DNA of 64,000 nucleotides from Blautia sp. (GTDB lineage: Bacteria > Bacillota > Clostridia > Lachnospirales > Lachnospiraceae). The translations under genes were made by a program, and so were the position numbers. The DNA lies in NCBI GenBank assembly GCA_017463155.1, contig JAFTPT010000001.1, forward strand, positions 45,767 to 109,766. The letters are read 5' to 3'. The notes under the pieces are model-generated. The model saw only the letters and a list, made by a program, of their open reading frames with translations, searched no databases and was not told the DNA's origin. Of the stretch, positions 45,572 to 54,050 are shown one piece after another. Positions within the stretch are counted from its first letter, which is position 1, and each line of letters begins with the position of its first letter.

Positions 45572-46489
45572 ATGCAGGAACTGGATTATCTAAGAGAACA
45601 GGGGGTTTCGGAGGAGCTGCTTCAAAGAGTGGCTGCCTTCCGGGATATGTATCCTGTCAATGAGGAGGCCAGGCACCGGCTGCTGACGCCTGCCATGCCG
45701 TTCTACGGCAAAGAGATCCTGGAGATGGCCATCGCCGGGCTTCTGGAGGGGGAGAACCTTCTGCTGACCGGTCCCAAGGCCACCGGGAAAAACGTGCTGG
45801 CGGAAAATCTGGCGTATATTTTCAGACGGCCTGCCTACAACGTCTCCTTTCACGTCAATACCAACAGCGGCGATCTGATCGGAACCGATACCTTTTCCGG
45901 CAACGAGGTGCGCCTGCGGAAAGGGATCATCTACAACTGCGCCGAGCAGGGCGGCTTCGGCGTGCTGGACGAGATCAACATGGCCAAAAACGACGCGGTC
46001 TCGGTGCTTCACGCGACGCTCGACTACCGCCGTTCCATCGATGTGCCGGGCTACGACAAGATCGACCTGCATCCGGCCGCCCGCTTTATCGGGACCATGA
46101 ACTACGGCTACGCGGGGACAAAGGAGCTGAACGAGGCGCTGGTATCCAGATTTCTGGTCATCGACATGCCGCCGCAGACGCAGGAATCCCTGGATTTCAT
46201 CTTTGACAAAATGTTCCCGGACATCCGGCCGGAAGCCAGGGAACAGTTTATCGGGCTCTTCCTGGATCTGCAGCTGAAGGCCCTGAACAGCGAGATCACG
46301 ACCAAGGCGCTGGACCTCCGGGGACTGCTTTCGGCGGTCCGGATCGTCCGGACGGGGCTTTCCCCCTGGCAGGCCGTGCGCATGGGCGTGGTAAACAAGA
46401 CGTTTGACGTCTTTGAGAAGGAGATCGTGGAGGACGTGGTGAATACCCGGATCCCGAAGGACTGGACCAGAGAGGCTGTCTATGCATAA
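45572..46489 (+). CDS. MoxR-type AAA+ ATPase
   Basis: 305 residues. Walker A region is GPKATGKN (about 66-73); the usual Thr/Ser after GK is Asn, which is unusual. Walker B is FGVLDEIN and sensor 1 is FIGTMNYGYAGT. MoxR ATPases act with VWA proteins as chaperones that insert metal or activate enzymes (NorQ/NorD, CbbQ/CbbO). The start at 45572 has GGGAGAG upstream; a longer frame starts inside glnN and is rejected. It overlaps the VWA gene by 8 bp. Confidence 0.88.
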   Translation: MQELDYLREQGVSEELLQRVAAFRDMYPVNEEARHRLLTPAMPFYGKEILEMAIAGLLEGENLLLTGPKATGKNVLAENLAYIFRRPAYNVSFHVNTNSGDLIGTDTFSGNEVRLRKGIIYNCAEQGGFGVLDEINMAKNDAVSVLHATLDYRRSIDVPGYDKIDLHPAARFIGTMNYGYAGTKELNEALVSRFLVIDMPPQTQESLDFIFDKMFPDIRPEAREQFIGLFLDLQLKALNSEITTKALDLRGLLSAVRIVRTGLSPWQAVRMGVVNKTFDVFEKEIVEDVVNTRIPKDWTREAVYA

Positions 46490-48275
46490 CATAGATGAAT
46501 TCCGTGTCGAGAATTTCCAGATGGAGCTGGAAAACCGGGTCAGGAACCTTCTGTGGACCGTGAGCGGCGATTACAAGCTGGAATTCAAGCCGGACGTCTC
46601 CCTGTTCCTCCGTTCCAAAAGCATCGCGCTCTATGACGGGATCAAGCAGGGGGCGCTCGTCCGGTATTTTGACCGGGACCAGCTGGCTTTGTATCTGGTC
46701 CGGAAGGTGTATATGGGCGCCGATGAAAAGCAGCTGACCATGCTCTCCCAGCTCTGCGTGGAGGAGGCGATCGGCGAACGGCTGGTTCTGGAACGGCCGG
46801 GGATCGCGACATTGCAGCAGCAGGCTTTTTCGGATATCCTGGACCAGGAATATGAGGAGCTTCCCTCGCAGGGGGATTTGACGGGGCGGCTCCGCGTCGA
46901 GATCCTCGGAAGACGGATCCGGCAGGCGGACAGGTGCTCGGATGACAGGCTCGAAGGCCTGAAAAAGATCGTAAGCGAAGCGGCCAGGGCGGGAGACGCC
47001 ATGGAGCTGATCCGCGTGATCGACCGGCTGTACAATTCGGCGGTCGATCCCTCCTTTGAAAAAACGCGGGGAACGCTCGCGGATGTGCTGGCGGTCAGCC
47101 TCGAGGAGCTGATGGAGAATGACTGGCGGGATTTCCTGACGGAGGAGCTGTACGAGGACGCGCTGGAGAGCTATATCGAGCAGCTTTCCATGCAGGTGGC
47201 CGGTATGGAAAACCAGGAGGTCACCAAGGACCTGGAGGAGCAGCGGAACGCAAAGCACAAGGTCCGGGTACTGCCGCCGGAAGCTCTCGAGAAGACCCAC
47301 AGCTATGTGGAACTGAATTTCGGGAAGACCTACCTTACCGAGACGGAAGAAAAAAGGATGAATTACCTGCTGTGCAGGGAGATCCACGGCGACTGCAGCC
47401 TGTATTTTACGGACGGCATCCTGGAAAGCCCGGTACGGCGGAATTATCAGTATGAATATGCCAAGCGGCTGCGCGGCAAGAATGTGTATCTGTATCATGA
47501 CAAATACCGGATCGTCCGGCGCAATATCGCGGATCTTACGCAGGTGCTCAAAAAATCCCTGGTGCTCCGCAGTGAAGTACAGGAGATCCTCTCGGACCGG
47601 GGAACCATCATCCCGTCCCGGGTATGGCGGGTCGGGAGGAGCAGCGAGGCGACCATCTTCCGGCGCGAGCTCAAAGGGGACGCGGCGGATTTTGTGGTGG
47701 ATGTGCTGATCGACGCCAGCGGGTCGCAGATGTCCCGGCAGGGCGACGTGGCGCTGCAGGCCTACATGATCAGTCAGGCCCTCGGGAACGTCGGCATCCC
47801 GCGCAGGGTCATGAGCTACTGTACCTTCTGGGACTATACGATCATGCACCGGCTCCGCGAGTACGATGAAGGAGAAGCCGCGGATGAGAAGATCTTCAAC
47901 TATGTGACCTCCTCCAACAACCGGGACGGTCTGGCGCTCCGTGCGGCCGGGACCGGGCTCCTCGCAAGGCCCGAGGAAAAAAAGATCCTGATCGTGCTGA
48001 GCGACGGAAGACCCTATGACGTGATCCTCAACCGCCCGAACGCGAAGAATCCGAAGCCCTACCAGGGCAGTTACGCCGTGGCGGATACGGCAGGAGAGGT
48101 CCGGAAGCTCCGCAACCTGGGCGTGAGCGTCCTGGGCGTTTTTGCCGGGGAAGAGAAGGATCTCGGCGCCGAGAAGAAGATCTTCGGAAAGGATTTCGCC
48201 TATATCCGGGATATCTCCGGGTTTTCAAAAATCGTCGGACGGTATCTGACAAGGCAGCTGGAGGCGGACCAGTAA
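46482..48275 (+). CDS. VWA-domain protein, CoxE/NorD-like partner of MoxR
   Basis: 597 residues. The N-terminal 380 are helical and Glu/Arg-rich. The von Willebrand A domain begins near 405 with the MIDAS motif DASGSQM (about 411-417) and ends with VLSDGRPYD (about 505) and GVSVLGVFAGEEKD. This is the standard partner layout of MoxR-type ATPases. Its start overlaps the ATPase gene by 8 bp, so the two are almost surely made together. Target protein unknown; the GSIII enzyme just upstream is the closest candidate. Confidence 0.87.
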   Translation: MHNIDEFRVENFQMELENRVRNLLWTVSGDYKLEFKPDVSLFLRSKSIALYDGIKQGALVRYFDRDQLALYLVRKVYMGADEKQLTMLSQLCVEEAIGERLVLERPGIATLQQQAFSDILDQEYEELPSQGDLTGRLRVEILGRRIRQADRCSDDRLEGLKKIVSEAARAGDAMELIRVIDRLYNSAVDPSFEKTRGTLADVLAVSLEELMENDWRDFLTEELYEDALESYIEQLSMQVAGMENQEVTKDLEEQRNAKHKVRVLPPEALEKTHSYVELNFGKTYLTETEEKRMNYLLCREIHGDCSLYFTDGILESPVRRNYQYEYAKRLRGKNVYLYHDKYRIVRRNIADLTQVLKKSLVLRSEVQEILSDRGTIIPSRVWRVGRSSEATIFRRELKGDAADFVVDVLIDASGSQMSRQGDVALQAYMISQALGNVGIPRRVMSYCTFWDYTIMHRLREYDEGEAADEKIFNYVTSSNNRDGLALRAAGTGLLARPEEKKILIVLSDGRPYDVILNRPNAKNPKPYQGSYAVADTAGEVRKLRNLGVSVLGVFAGEEKDLGAEKKIFGKDFAYIRDISGFSKIVGRYLTRQLEADQ

Positions 48276-48385
48276 CCGGTTTACGGAAGATTATGAGTAA
48301 TTATATGTAATTTTTTTGGATTTCCCCCTTTTATTTTTGGTAATATTGTATTAAAATACCCATAGGCAGTGTGCTTTAGGGAGTC

Positions 48386-48420
48386 AGCAGTGCCCCGGAT
48401 GAGCCGGAGCACTGCTTTTT
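48386..48420 (+). terminator. Terminator in the leader of the PucR/CdaR-like gene
   Basis: GCAGTGC-C-CCGG (48387-48398) pairs with CCGG-A-GCACTGC (48404-48415), followed by TTTTT. It lies 26 nt before the start codon at 48446. An upstream GCAGTGTGC (48366-48374) can pair with the 3' arm and would be a competing structure. It may end the MoxR/VWA operon, or attenuate the next gene, or both. Confidence 0.8.
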
Positions 48421-48445
48421 GCGATAGGACGGAGGGAAAGGAACT

Positions 48446-49537
48446 ATGATCTCGAACCAGGTGCTGCAGAATACGCTGGATGGTCTTAAAGACATTTCCA
48501 GAACCGATTTTTGCATTCTGGATACAGACGGAAAGCTTCTCGCGTCGACGGACGCGGAGTACGAAGTCAATCCGGAGGATATCCAGGCGTTTGTCAATTC
48601 ACCGGCTGACAGCCAGCTGATGAAGGGCAGCCAGTATATCAAGATCAGTGACGACTACCAGCTGGAATACGTGCTGGTGGTGGAGGGAGAGGACGATTCG
48701 TCCTACCTGGTCGGCAAACTGGCGGCGTTCCAGCTTCAGAATCTGATCGTCGCCTACAAGGAACGCTTTGACAAGGACAGCTTTATCAAGAACCTCCTTC
48801 TTGACAATCTGCTCCTGGTCGACATCTATAACCGCGCCAAAAAGCTTCACATCGAGGCGGACGTGCGCCGTGTGGTCATGATCCTTGAGATGAACCAGGA
48901 GAAGGACCGCAACTCCGTCGAGACCATCAAGAGCCTGTTCGGCGGCAAGAGCAAGAACTTTATCACGGCCGTGGATGAGAAGAGCCTCATCGTCGTCAAG
49001 GAGCTCGAGGAGGAAGAGACCTACGAGGACGTGGACCAGCTGGCACAGAGCATGCTCGAATCCCTGAACCTGGAGCAGGAGGACGACACGCACATCATGG
49101 CCTACGGTACCATCGTCAATGAGCTCAAAGAGGTTTCCCGTTCCTACAAGGAAGCCCGCATGGCCCTTGATGTGGGCAAGATCTTCTTTGCGGACAAGCG
49201 GGTCATCGCCTACAGCTCGCTCGGCATCGGCCGCCTGATCTACCAGCTGCCGATCCCGCTTTGCAAGATGTTCATCAAGGAGATCTTCGACGGCAAATCG
49301 CCGGATGATTTTGACGAGGAGACGCTGGTCACCATCGACAAGTTCTTTGAAAACAGCCTGAATGTGTCCGAGACCTCCCGCCAGCTGTATATCCACAGGA
49401 ATACGCTGGTCTACCGGCTGGACAAGCTCCAGAAGAGCACCGGCCTGGATCTTCGTGTGTTCGAGGACGCCATCACCTTCAAGATCGCGCTGATGGTCGT
49501 CAGGTACATGAAATATATGGAGACGCTGGAGTACTGA
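48446..49537 (+). CDS. PucR/CdaR-like transcriptional regulator
   Basis: 363 residues. The C-terminal PucR-type helix-turn-helix is clear: LNVSETSRQLYIHRNTLVYRLDKLQKSTGLDLR. The N-terminal 100 residues resemble a small sensor domain as in CdaR (sugar-diacid sensing), and the middle part a degenerate cyclase-like fold. The ATG follows GGAGGGAAAGGA. Single gene between MoxR/VWA and ftsE. Ligand and targets unknown. Confidence 0.85.
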   Translation: MISNQVLQNTLDGLKDISRTDFCILDTDGKLLASTDAEYEVNPEDIQAFVNSPADSQLMKGSQYIKISDDYQLEYVLVVEGEDDSSYLVGKLAAFQLQNLIVAYKERFDKDSFIKNLLLDNLLLVDIYNRAKKLHIEADVRRVVMILEMNQEKDRNSVETIKSLFGGKSKNFITAVDEKSLIVVKELEEEETYEDVDQLAQSMLESLNLEQEDDTHIMAYGTIVNELKEVSRSYKEARMALDVGKIFFADKRVIAYSSLGIGRLIYQLPIPLCKMFIKEIFDGKSPDDFDEETLVTIDKFFENSLNVSETSRQLYIHRNTLVYRLDKLQKSTGLDLRVFEDAITFKIALMVVRYMKYMETLEY

Positions 49538-49566
49538 TCCGGCAGGTTTACACAGATTGATGATAC

Positions 49567-49603
49567 GGCCCTTCCATGGATGTTCGTGGAAGGGTCTTCT
49601 TTT
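49567..49603 (+). terminator. Terminator after the PucR/CdaR-like gene
   Basis: GGCCCTTCCA (49567-49576) with TGGAAGGGTC (49587-49596, one G-U), then TTCTTTTG. Confidence 0.82.
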
Positions 49604-49617
49604 GTTCATAAAAGGGG

Positions 49618-49646
49618 TTGCAAAAACGGCCGGAATATGTTACAAC
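49618..49646 (+). promoter_or_regulatory. Promoter of ftsE-ftsX-ctp
   Basis: TTGCAA (49618-49623), 17-bp spacer, TACAAC (49641-49646) preceded by TGT (extended -10). Confidence 0.65.
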
Positions 49647-49654
49647 ATTGTTAC
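49638..49654 (+). promoter_or_regulatory. Candidate WalR (YycF) box upstream of ftsE
   Basis: TGTTAC (49638-49643), N5, TGTTAC (49649-49654): a perfect fit to the published WalR consensus TGTWAH-N5-TGTWAH. It overlaps the proposed -10. WalRK controls wall hydrolases in Bacillus and FtsEX activates such hydrolases there, so the location makes biological sense. PhoP boxes are related, so a site search is needed. Confidence 0.55.
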
Positions 49655-49699
49655 AAACAATTGACGAAAATATTTTGAGGGGAGAGACTTGAAACTATC

Positions 49700-50383
49700 A
49701 TGATAGATCTGATTGAAGTGACCAAGTCCTACGGGAAGGGCCTTCCTGCCCTGAACAAGGCGACGGTCCACATTGATAAAGGTGAATTTGTGTTTGTGGT
49801 GGGCAGCAGCGGCTCCGGAAAGACCACGCTGATCCGCCTGCTTTTAAAGGAACTGGACCCGACCTCCGGCAGCATCGTGGTCGGCGGCGAACGGCTGGAG
49901 GGCATGAAGCGGAGCCGTGTGGCCAAATACCGCCGCCGTCTGGGCGTCGTGTTCCAGGATTTCCGCCTTCTGAAGGACCGGAACGTGTATGAAAATGTGG
50001 CGTTTGCCCAGCGCGTGATCGGCCGTCCGACACGTGTCATCAAGCGCAGAGTCCCGGAGGTCCTGCAGGAAGTAGGCCTCGCGGACAAGTACAGGTCGTT
50101 CCCGGACGAGCTGTCGGGCGGAGAACAGCAGAGGGTCGCCCTTGCGCGGGCCCTGGTCAACCGTCCCGATATCCTGCTGGCGGATGAGCCCACGGGAAAC
50201 CTTGATCCCAGGACCTCCGAGGAGATCATGGGACTTCTGGAGCAGATCAACCAGCGGGGGACCACGGTCCTTGTGGTTACCCATAACAAGGACATCGTCA
50301 ATGCCATGCGCAAACGTGTCGTGACGATGAACGAGGGAGTGATCGTGAGCGACGAGAAAGAAGGTGAATATCATGAGGCCTAG
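49700..50383 (+). CDS. ftsE: FtsE, ATPase of the FtsEX division complex
   Basis: 227 residues. Walker A GSSGSGKTT (about 36-44), VFQDFRLL Q-loop, signature LSGGEQQRVA, Walker [13 protein letters not shown]. FtsEX does not transport; it uses ATP to activate peptidoglycan hydrolases outside the cell. Next to ftsX, which it overlaps by 11 bp. Confidence 0.95.
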   Translation: MIDLIEVTKSYGKGLPALNKATVHIDKGEFVFVVGSSGSGKTTLIRLLLKELDPTSGSIVVGGERLEGMKRSRVAKYRRRLGVVFQDFRLLKDRNVYENVAFAQRVIGRPTRVIKRRVPEVLQEVGLADKYRSFPDELSGGEQQRVALARALVNRPDILLADEPTGNLDPRTSEEIMGLLEQINQRGTTVLVVTHNKDIVNAMRKRVVTMNEGVIVSDEKEGEYHEA

Positions 50384-51281
50384 TACGATCCTGTATGAGC
50401 TCAGGCAGGGCTTCCGGAATATTCGCCGGAACTGGATGTTTTCCGTGGCGTCCGTCCTCACGATGACTGCCTGTATCTTTCTGTTCGGCATTTTTTATTC
50501 GATCGTGCTCAACCTGACCAACATCGCGGAGGGGATGGAGAACAAGATCCCTGTCACGGTCTACTTTGACGAGGGGACGACCGACGAGGAGATCGAGCTG
50601 ATCGGCTCCCAGATCCGGGAACGTCCGGACGTCGAATCCATCACCTATGTTTCCGCCGACGAGGCGTGGAAACAGATGGAACAGGAGTATTTCCACGGGG
50701 ACGAGGAGGCGGCCAAGGGCTTCAAGGATATCAACCCGCTGGCGGATTCCTCCAACTACCGCGTCACCAGTAAGACCATTGAGACACAGGACGACCTGGT
50801 CAAGTACATCATGAGCCTTGATCACGTGCGCCAGGTCAATCAGGCCAGAAAGGCCGCCAAGACGGTCGGCGACATGAACAGCGTGGTGTACTACGCCTCC
50901 ATGATCATCATCGGCATCCTGCTTTTGATCTCCATCTTCCTGATCAGCAACACGGTGTCCGTGGGCATCTCGGTCCGGAAGGAAGAGATCGGGATCATGA
51001 AATACATCGGAGCGACGGACCGTTTTGTCCGGGCCCCGTTCGTGCTGGAGGGTATCATCCTCGGCGCGGTCGGAGCCGCGATCCCGCTGACGGCCCTGTA
51101 CTTCATCTACAATGAGACCGTCAATACAATCCTGTCACACTACAGTGCCATTTCGGATTCCGTGGAATTCATGACCGTGGACCAGGTCTTCCGGACGCTG
51201 GCGCCCGTCGGGATCCTCCTGGGGATCGGCATCGGCCTGGTGGGAAGCTTTTTGACGACCAGAAAGCATGTAAGGGTATGA
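50373..51281 (+). CDS. ftsX: FtsX, membrane subunit of the FtsEX complex
   Basis: 302 residues: one helix near the N-terminus (FSVASVLTMTACIFLFGIF), an extracytoplasmic loop of about 120 residues and three further helices with VRKEEIGIMKYIGATDRFVRAPF. The start at 50373 is chosen because AAGGTGA lies 5 nt upstream; a GTG at 50364 is too close. Overlaps ftsE by 11 bp. Confidence 0.95.
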   Translation: MRPSTILYELRQGFRNIRRNWMFSVASVLTMTACIFLFGIFYSIVLNLTNIAEGMENKIPVTVYFDEGTTDEEIELIGSQIRERPDVESITYVSADEAWKQMEQEYFHGDEEAAKGFKDINPLADSSNYRVTSKTIETQDDLVKYIMSLDHVRQVNQARKAAKTVGDMNSVVYYASMIIIGILLLISIFLISNTVSVGISVRKEEIGIMKYIGATDRFVRAPFVLEGIILGAVGAAIPLTALYFIYNETVNTILSHYSAISDSVEFMTVDQVFRTLAPVGILLGIGIGLVGSFLTTRKHVRV

Positions 51282-51288
51282 TTTTTAT

Positions 51289-52485
51289 ATGAAAAACAGA
51301 CAATACTGGAAAGGCCTGGCAACAGGCCTTCTTGTCAGTTCCGTGATCTTTGCGGCCGGCATTCTGGGTTACCGGAATGCGGATCAGAGCAAGGGGACCG
51401 TTCTGGAGTCATCGGAGCACAGGGCCAAGATCATTGCCCTGGAACAGCTGATCGATGCGTATTATCTCGGGGAAAAGGACGAGGAAAAGCTGGCGGACGG
51501 TATGTACAAGGGCCTGGTCAGCGGACTCGGAGATCCCTTCTCCCGCTATTATACCGCCGAGGAATACTCGGATGAGAGCGCTGATTCACACGGTTCCTAT
51601 GAGGGGATCGGCGTGTCCATGACGGATGCGCCGGACGGAGGAGCCCTGATCGTGATGTGCTATGAAGGCGGTCCGGCCGAACGGGCCGGCCTGCTTCCGG
51701 GCGACATCATCTCTGCCATAAACGGGACGGACTGCCTTACCCTGACTCTCGAGCAGATCTCCGAGATGTGCCGGAACAGCGGCGGCAATTCCGTGGAGCT
51801 CACGATCCTGCGGGGCGAAGACAGTGAAGAACTGCTCTTTGACGTCCCGATCGAGAACGTGGAGCTTTTGTCGGTCTACGGCGAGATGCTTGAGGACCAC
51901 ATCGGCTATATCCGGATCGAGGAATTCAAGGGCGTGACAGCCAGGCAGTATTCGGAGACCTATGCGATGCTGGCTTCCCAGGGCATGGAAAAACTGATCG
52001 TGGACCTTCGCAATAACCCGGGCGGATACGTCTCGCAGGTGTGCGACGTGCTGCGGGAGATCCTGCCGGAAGGGCTGATCGTCTACACCGAGGACAAGGA
52101 CGGCGTGCGGGAAGAAGAACGGTGCGATGGAGCGCATTATATCGGAATGCCGCTGGCGGTCCTGGTCAATGACAAAAGTGCCAGCGCCGCGGAGATCTTT
52201 GCCGGTGCGGTGCAGGATTACGGCATCGGGACGATCATCGGGGAGAAGACCTTCGGCAAAGGCGTCGTCCAGTCCATCCGGACGTTCAGGGACGGCAGCG
52301 CCGTCAAGCTTACGAACTCCCACTATTATACGCCTCTCGGTCATGACATAAACGGCGAGGGGATCACGCCGGACCTGGAGATCCAGCTGGAAGAGGATGT
52401 GATCCTTGCTTCCGGGCAGAGCCACGACAATGATACACAGCTTCAGGCGGCGGTCCGGGTCGTGAGCGCCCAGAAGGTAGTTTAA
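51289..52485 (+). CDS. S41-family C-terminal processing peptidase with PDZ domain
   Basis: 398 residues. An N-terminal signal anchor (GLATGLLVSSVIFAAGILGY), a PDZ domain (EGIGVSMT... GGPAERAGLLPGDIISAING) and the Ser/Lys dyad (DKSASAAEIF and GEKTFGKGVVQS). Only 7 nt from ftsX, so it is in the ftsEX operon, as in several Firmicutes. An extracellular protease acting on wall or membrane proteins is likely; it may process the hydrolase controlled by FtsEX, which is inference. Confidence 0.92.
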   Translation: MKNRQYWKGLATGLLVSSVIFAAGILGYRNADQSKGTVLESSEHRAKIIALEQLIDAYYLGEKDEEKLADGMYKGLVSGLGDPFSRYYTAEEYSDESADSHGSYEGIGVSMTDAPDGGALIVMCYEGGPAERAGLLPGDIISAINGTDCLTLTLEQISEMCRNSGGNSVELTILRGEDSEELLFDVPIENVELLSVYGEMLEDHIGYIRIEEFKGVTARQYSETYAMLASQGMEKLIVDLRNNPGGYVSQVCDVLREILPEGLIVYTEDKDGVREEERCDGAHYIGMPLAVLVNDKSASAAEIFAGAVQDYGIGTIIGEKTFGKGVVQSIRTFRDGSAVKLTNSHYYTPLGHDINGEGITPDLEIQLEEDVILASGQSHDNDTQLQAAVRVVSAQKVV

Positions 52486-52518
52486 AAAACTACATCTGAA
52501 GGTTTTTGGAATTTTGCC

Positions 52519-52547
52519 TTGATGAAACGATCACGGGATGCTATGAT
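52519..52547 (+). promoter_or_regulatory. Promoter of degV
   Basis: TTGATG (52519-52524), 17-bp spacer, TATGAT (52542-52547). Confidence 0.72.
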
Positions 52548-52581
52548 ATAAGAAACGAGGAAAATACAGGAGGAATCCAGT

Positions 52582-53451
52582 ATGAATGATTATGTCATCA
52601 CCACTGATAATAATTCTGATCTTCCGGATGAGTATCTGGCTGAAAAAGGGATCGGATGTTCGTATTTAAGCTATGAGATGGATGGGAAGACCTACACGCA
52701 TGGGAACTTCCTTCCGCTTCATGATTTCTATGAGGCCATGCGCTCCGGATCGATGCCGACGACGGCGCAGGTCAATCCCACGGATGCAAAGCTGTTGCTT
52801 GAGCCGTACCTGGCGGCGGGGAAGGATGTTCTTCATATCGCTTTTTCATCGGGCCTTTCCGGGACCTACAACAGCACCGTCGTGGCGGCGGAGGCTCTCC
52901 GGGAACAGTATCCGGACAGGAAGCTGATCGTCGTGGATTCGCTGGCGGCTTCGCTGGGACAGGGACTCCTGGTCCACTATGCCGTTCTTCAGAAGGAGGC
53001 AGGTGCTTCCATTGAGGAAACGGCAGACTGGGTGATCAAACACCGGCTCAATCTGGTGCACCTGTTTACCGTCGACGACCTTTTCCACCTGCATCGCGGA
53101 GGAAGGGTCTCAAAAACGACGGCTGTCGTCGGGACCATGCTGAGCATCAAGCCCGTGCTGCATGTGGATGACGAGGGACACCTGATCAACATCGGCAAGA
53201 CCCGCGGACGTAAAAAGGCCCTGCTCGATCTGGTGAGCCGCATGGAGGAGCAGATCGGAAGCTATAAGGATTCCTGCGACACGATCTTCATCAGCCACGG
53301 CGACTGCCTGGAGGATGCCGAATTCGTCAGGGACCAGGTGATGAAAAAGTTCCCGATCAAGACCGTTGTGATCAACTACGTCAATGCCACCATCGGAGCC
53401 CATTCCGGCCCAGGTACACTGGCTCTCTTTTTCCTGGGGGACAAAAGATAA
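52582..53451 (+). CDS. DegV-family fatty-acid-binding protein
   Basis: 289 residues. TTDNNSDLPDEYL at the start, HIAFSSGLSGTYNS and the C-terminal HSGPGTLALFFLG are DegV/FakB hallmarks. Such proteins hold a fatty acid that is phosphorylated by FakA; no fakA lies next to it. AGGAGGA precedes the ATG. Single gene. Confidence 0.92.
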   Translation: MNDYVITTDNNSDLPDEYLAEKGIGCSYLSYEMDGKTYTHGNFLPLHDFYEAMRSGSMPTTAQVNPTDAKLLLEPYLAAGKDVLHIAFSSGLSGTYNSTVVAAEALREQYPDRKLIVVDSLAASLGQGLLVHYAVLQKEAGASIEETADWVIKHRLNLVHLFTVDDLFHLHRGGRVSKTTAVVGTMLSIKPVLHVDDEGHLINIGKTRGRKKALLDLVSRMEEQIGSYKDSCDTIFISHGDCLEDAEFVRDQVMKKFPIKTVVINYVNATIGAHSGPGTLALFFLGDKR

Positions 53452-53472
53452 ACGCGATTTCGTGAATTGTCC

Positions 53473-53500
53473 GGAATAGAATGTGAATTCCCCTTTTTTT
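53473..53500 (+). terminator. Weak terminator after degV
   Basis: GGAAT (53473-53477) and ATTCC (53487-53491) with a T-run (53494-53500). The stem is short, so this is tentative. Confidence 0.35.
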
Positions 53501-53511
53501 GAAAAAAAGCA

Positions 53512-53540
53512 TTGCCTACAGAGCAAAAAAGCGGTAAAAT
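53512..53540 (+). promoter_or_regulatory. Promoter of mscL
   Basis: TTGCCT (53512-53517), 17-bp spacer, TAAAAT (53535-53540). Confidence 0.75.
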
Positions 53541-53579
53541 ACCAGTATCAGCTTTTACTATTTACAAGGGGGTAAGAAA

Positions 53580-53987
53580 ATGGGCTTTGTAAAAGAATTC
53601 AAAGAGTTCATCATGCGTGGAAACGTCATGGATCTGGCCGTTGGTGTGATCATCGGCGGCGCGTTCAGCGCGATCGTGACATCGCTGGTGGATGACGTGA
53701 TCGGACCGATCATCGGTATGATCTGCGGAGGTATTGATTTCAGCCATCTGGCTATCACAGTCGGCAGCGCACAGCTGATGATCGGTAACTTTATCCAGGC
53801 GATCATCAACTTCCTGATCGTTGCACTGGTGATCTTCTCCATCGTCAAGGCGTTCAATAAGGCCAGCTCCCTGGCCAAGAAGCCGGAAGAGGAAGCAGAT
53901 CCGACCACCAAGATCTGCCCGTTCTGCAAGACGGAGATCGCACTGGACGCAACCAGATGCCCGAACTGCACTTCGCAGCTCCAGTAA
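53580..53987 (+). CDS. mscL: Large-conductance mechanosensitive channel with C-terminal zinc ribbon
   Basis: 135 residues. MGFVKEFKEFIMRGNVMDLAVGVIIGGAFSAIV is the MscL N-terminal helix and first pore helix; the second membrane helix follows (FIQAIINFLIVALVIF). Residues about 112-135 add two CxxC pairs (CPFCKTE, CPNCTSQ), a zinc-ribbon tail. The channel releases solutes on osmotic downshock. Preceded by a good promoter and followed by a strong terminator. Confidence 0.95.
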   Translation: MGFVKEFKEFIMRGNVMDLAVGVIIGGAFSAIVTSLVDDVIGPIIGMICGGIDFSHLAITVGSAQLMIGNFIQAIINFLIVALVIFSIVKAFNKASSLAKKPEEEADPTTKICPFCKTEIALDATRCPNCTSQLQ

Positions 53988-54002
53988 GATATGGAATAAG
54001 GT

Positions 54003-54033
54003 AAGAGCGGAGCCTGTGCTCCGCTCTTCTTTT
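54003..54033 (+). terminator. Terminator after mscL
   Basis: AAGAGCGGAGC (54003-54013) with GCTCCGCTCTT (54018-54028), CTGT loop, then CTTTTA. Confidence 0.88.
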
Positions 54034-54050
54034 ACCTTCAAGGAGAATAT

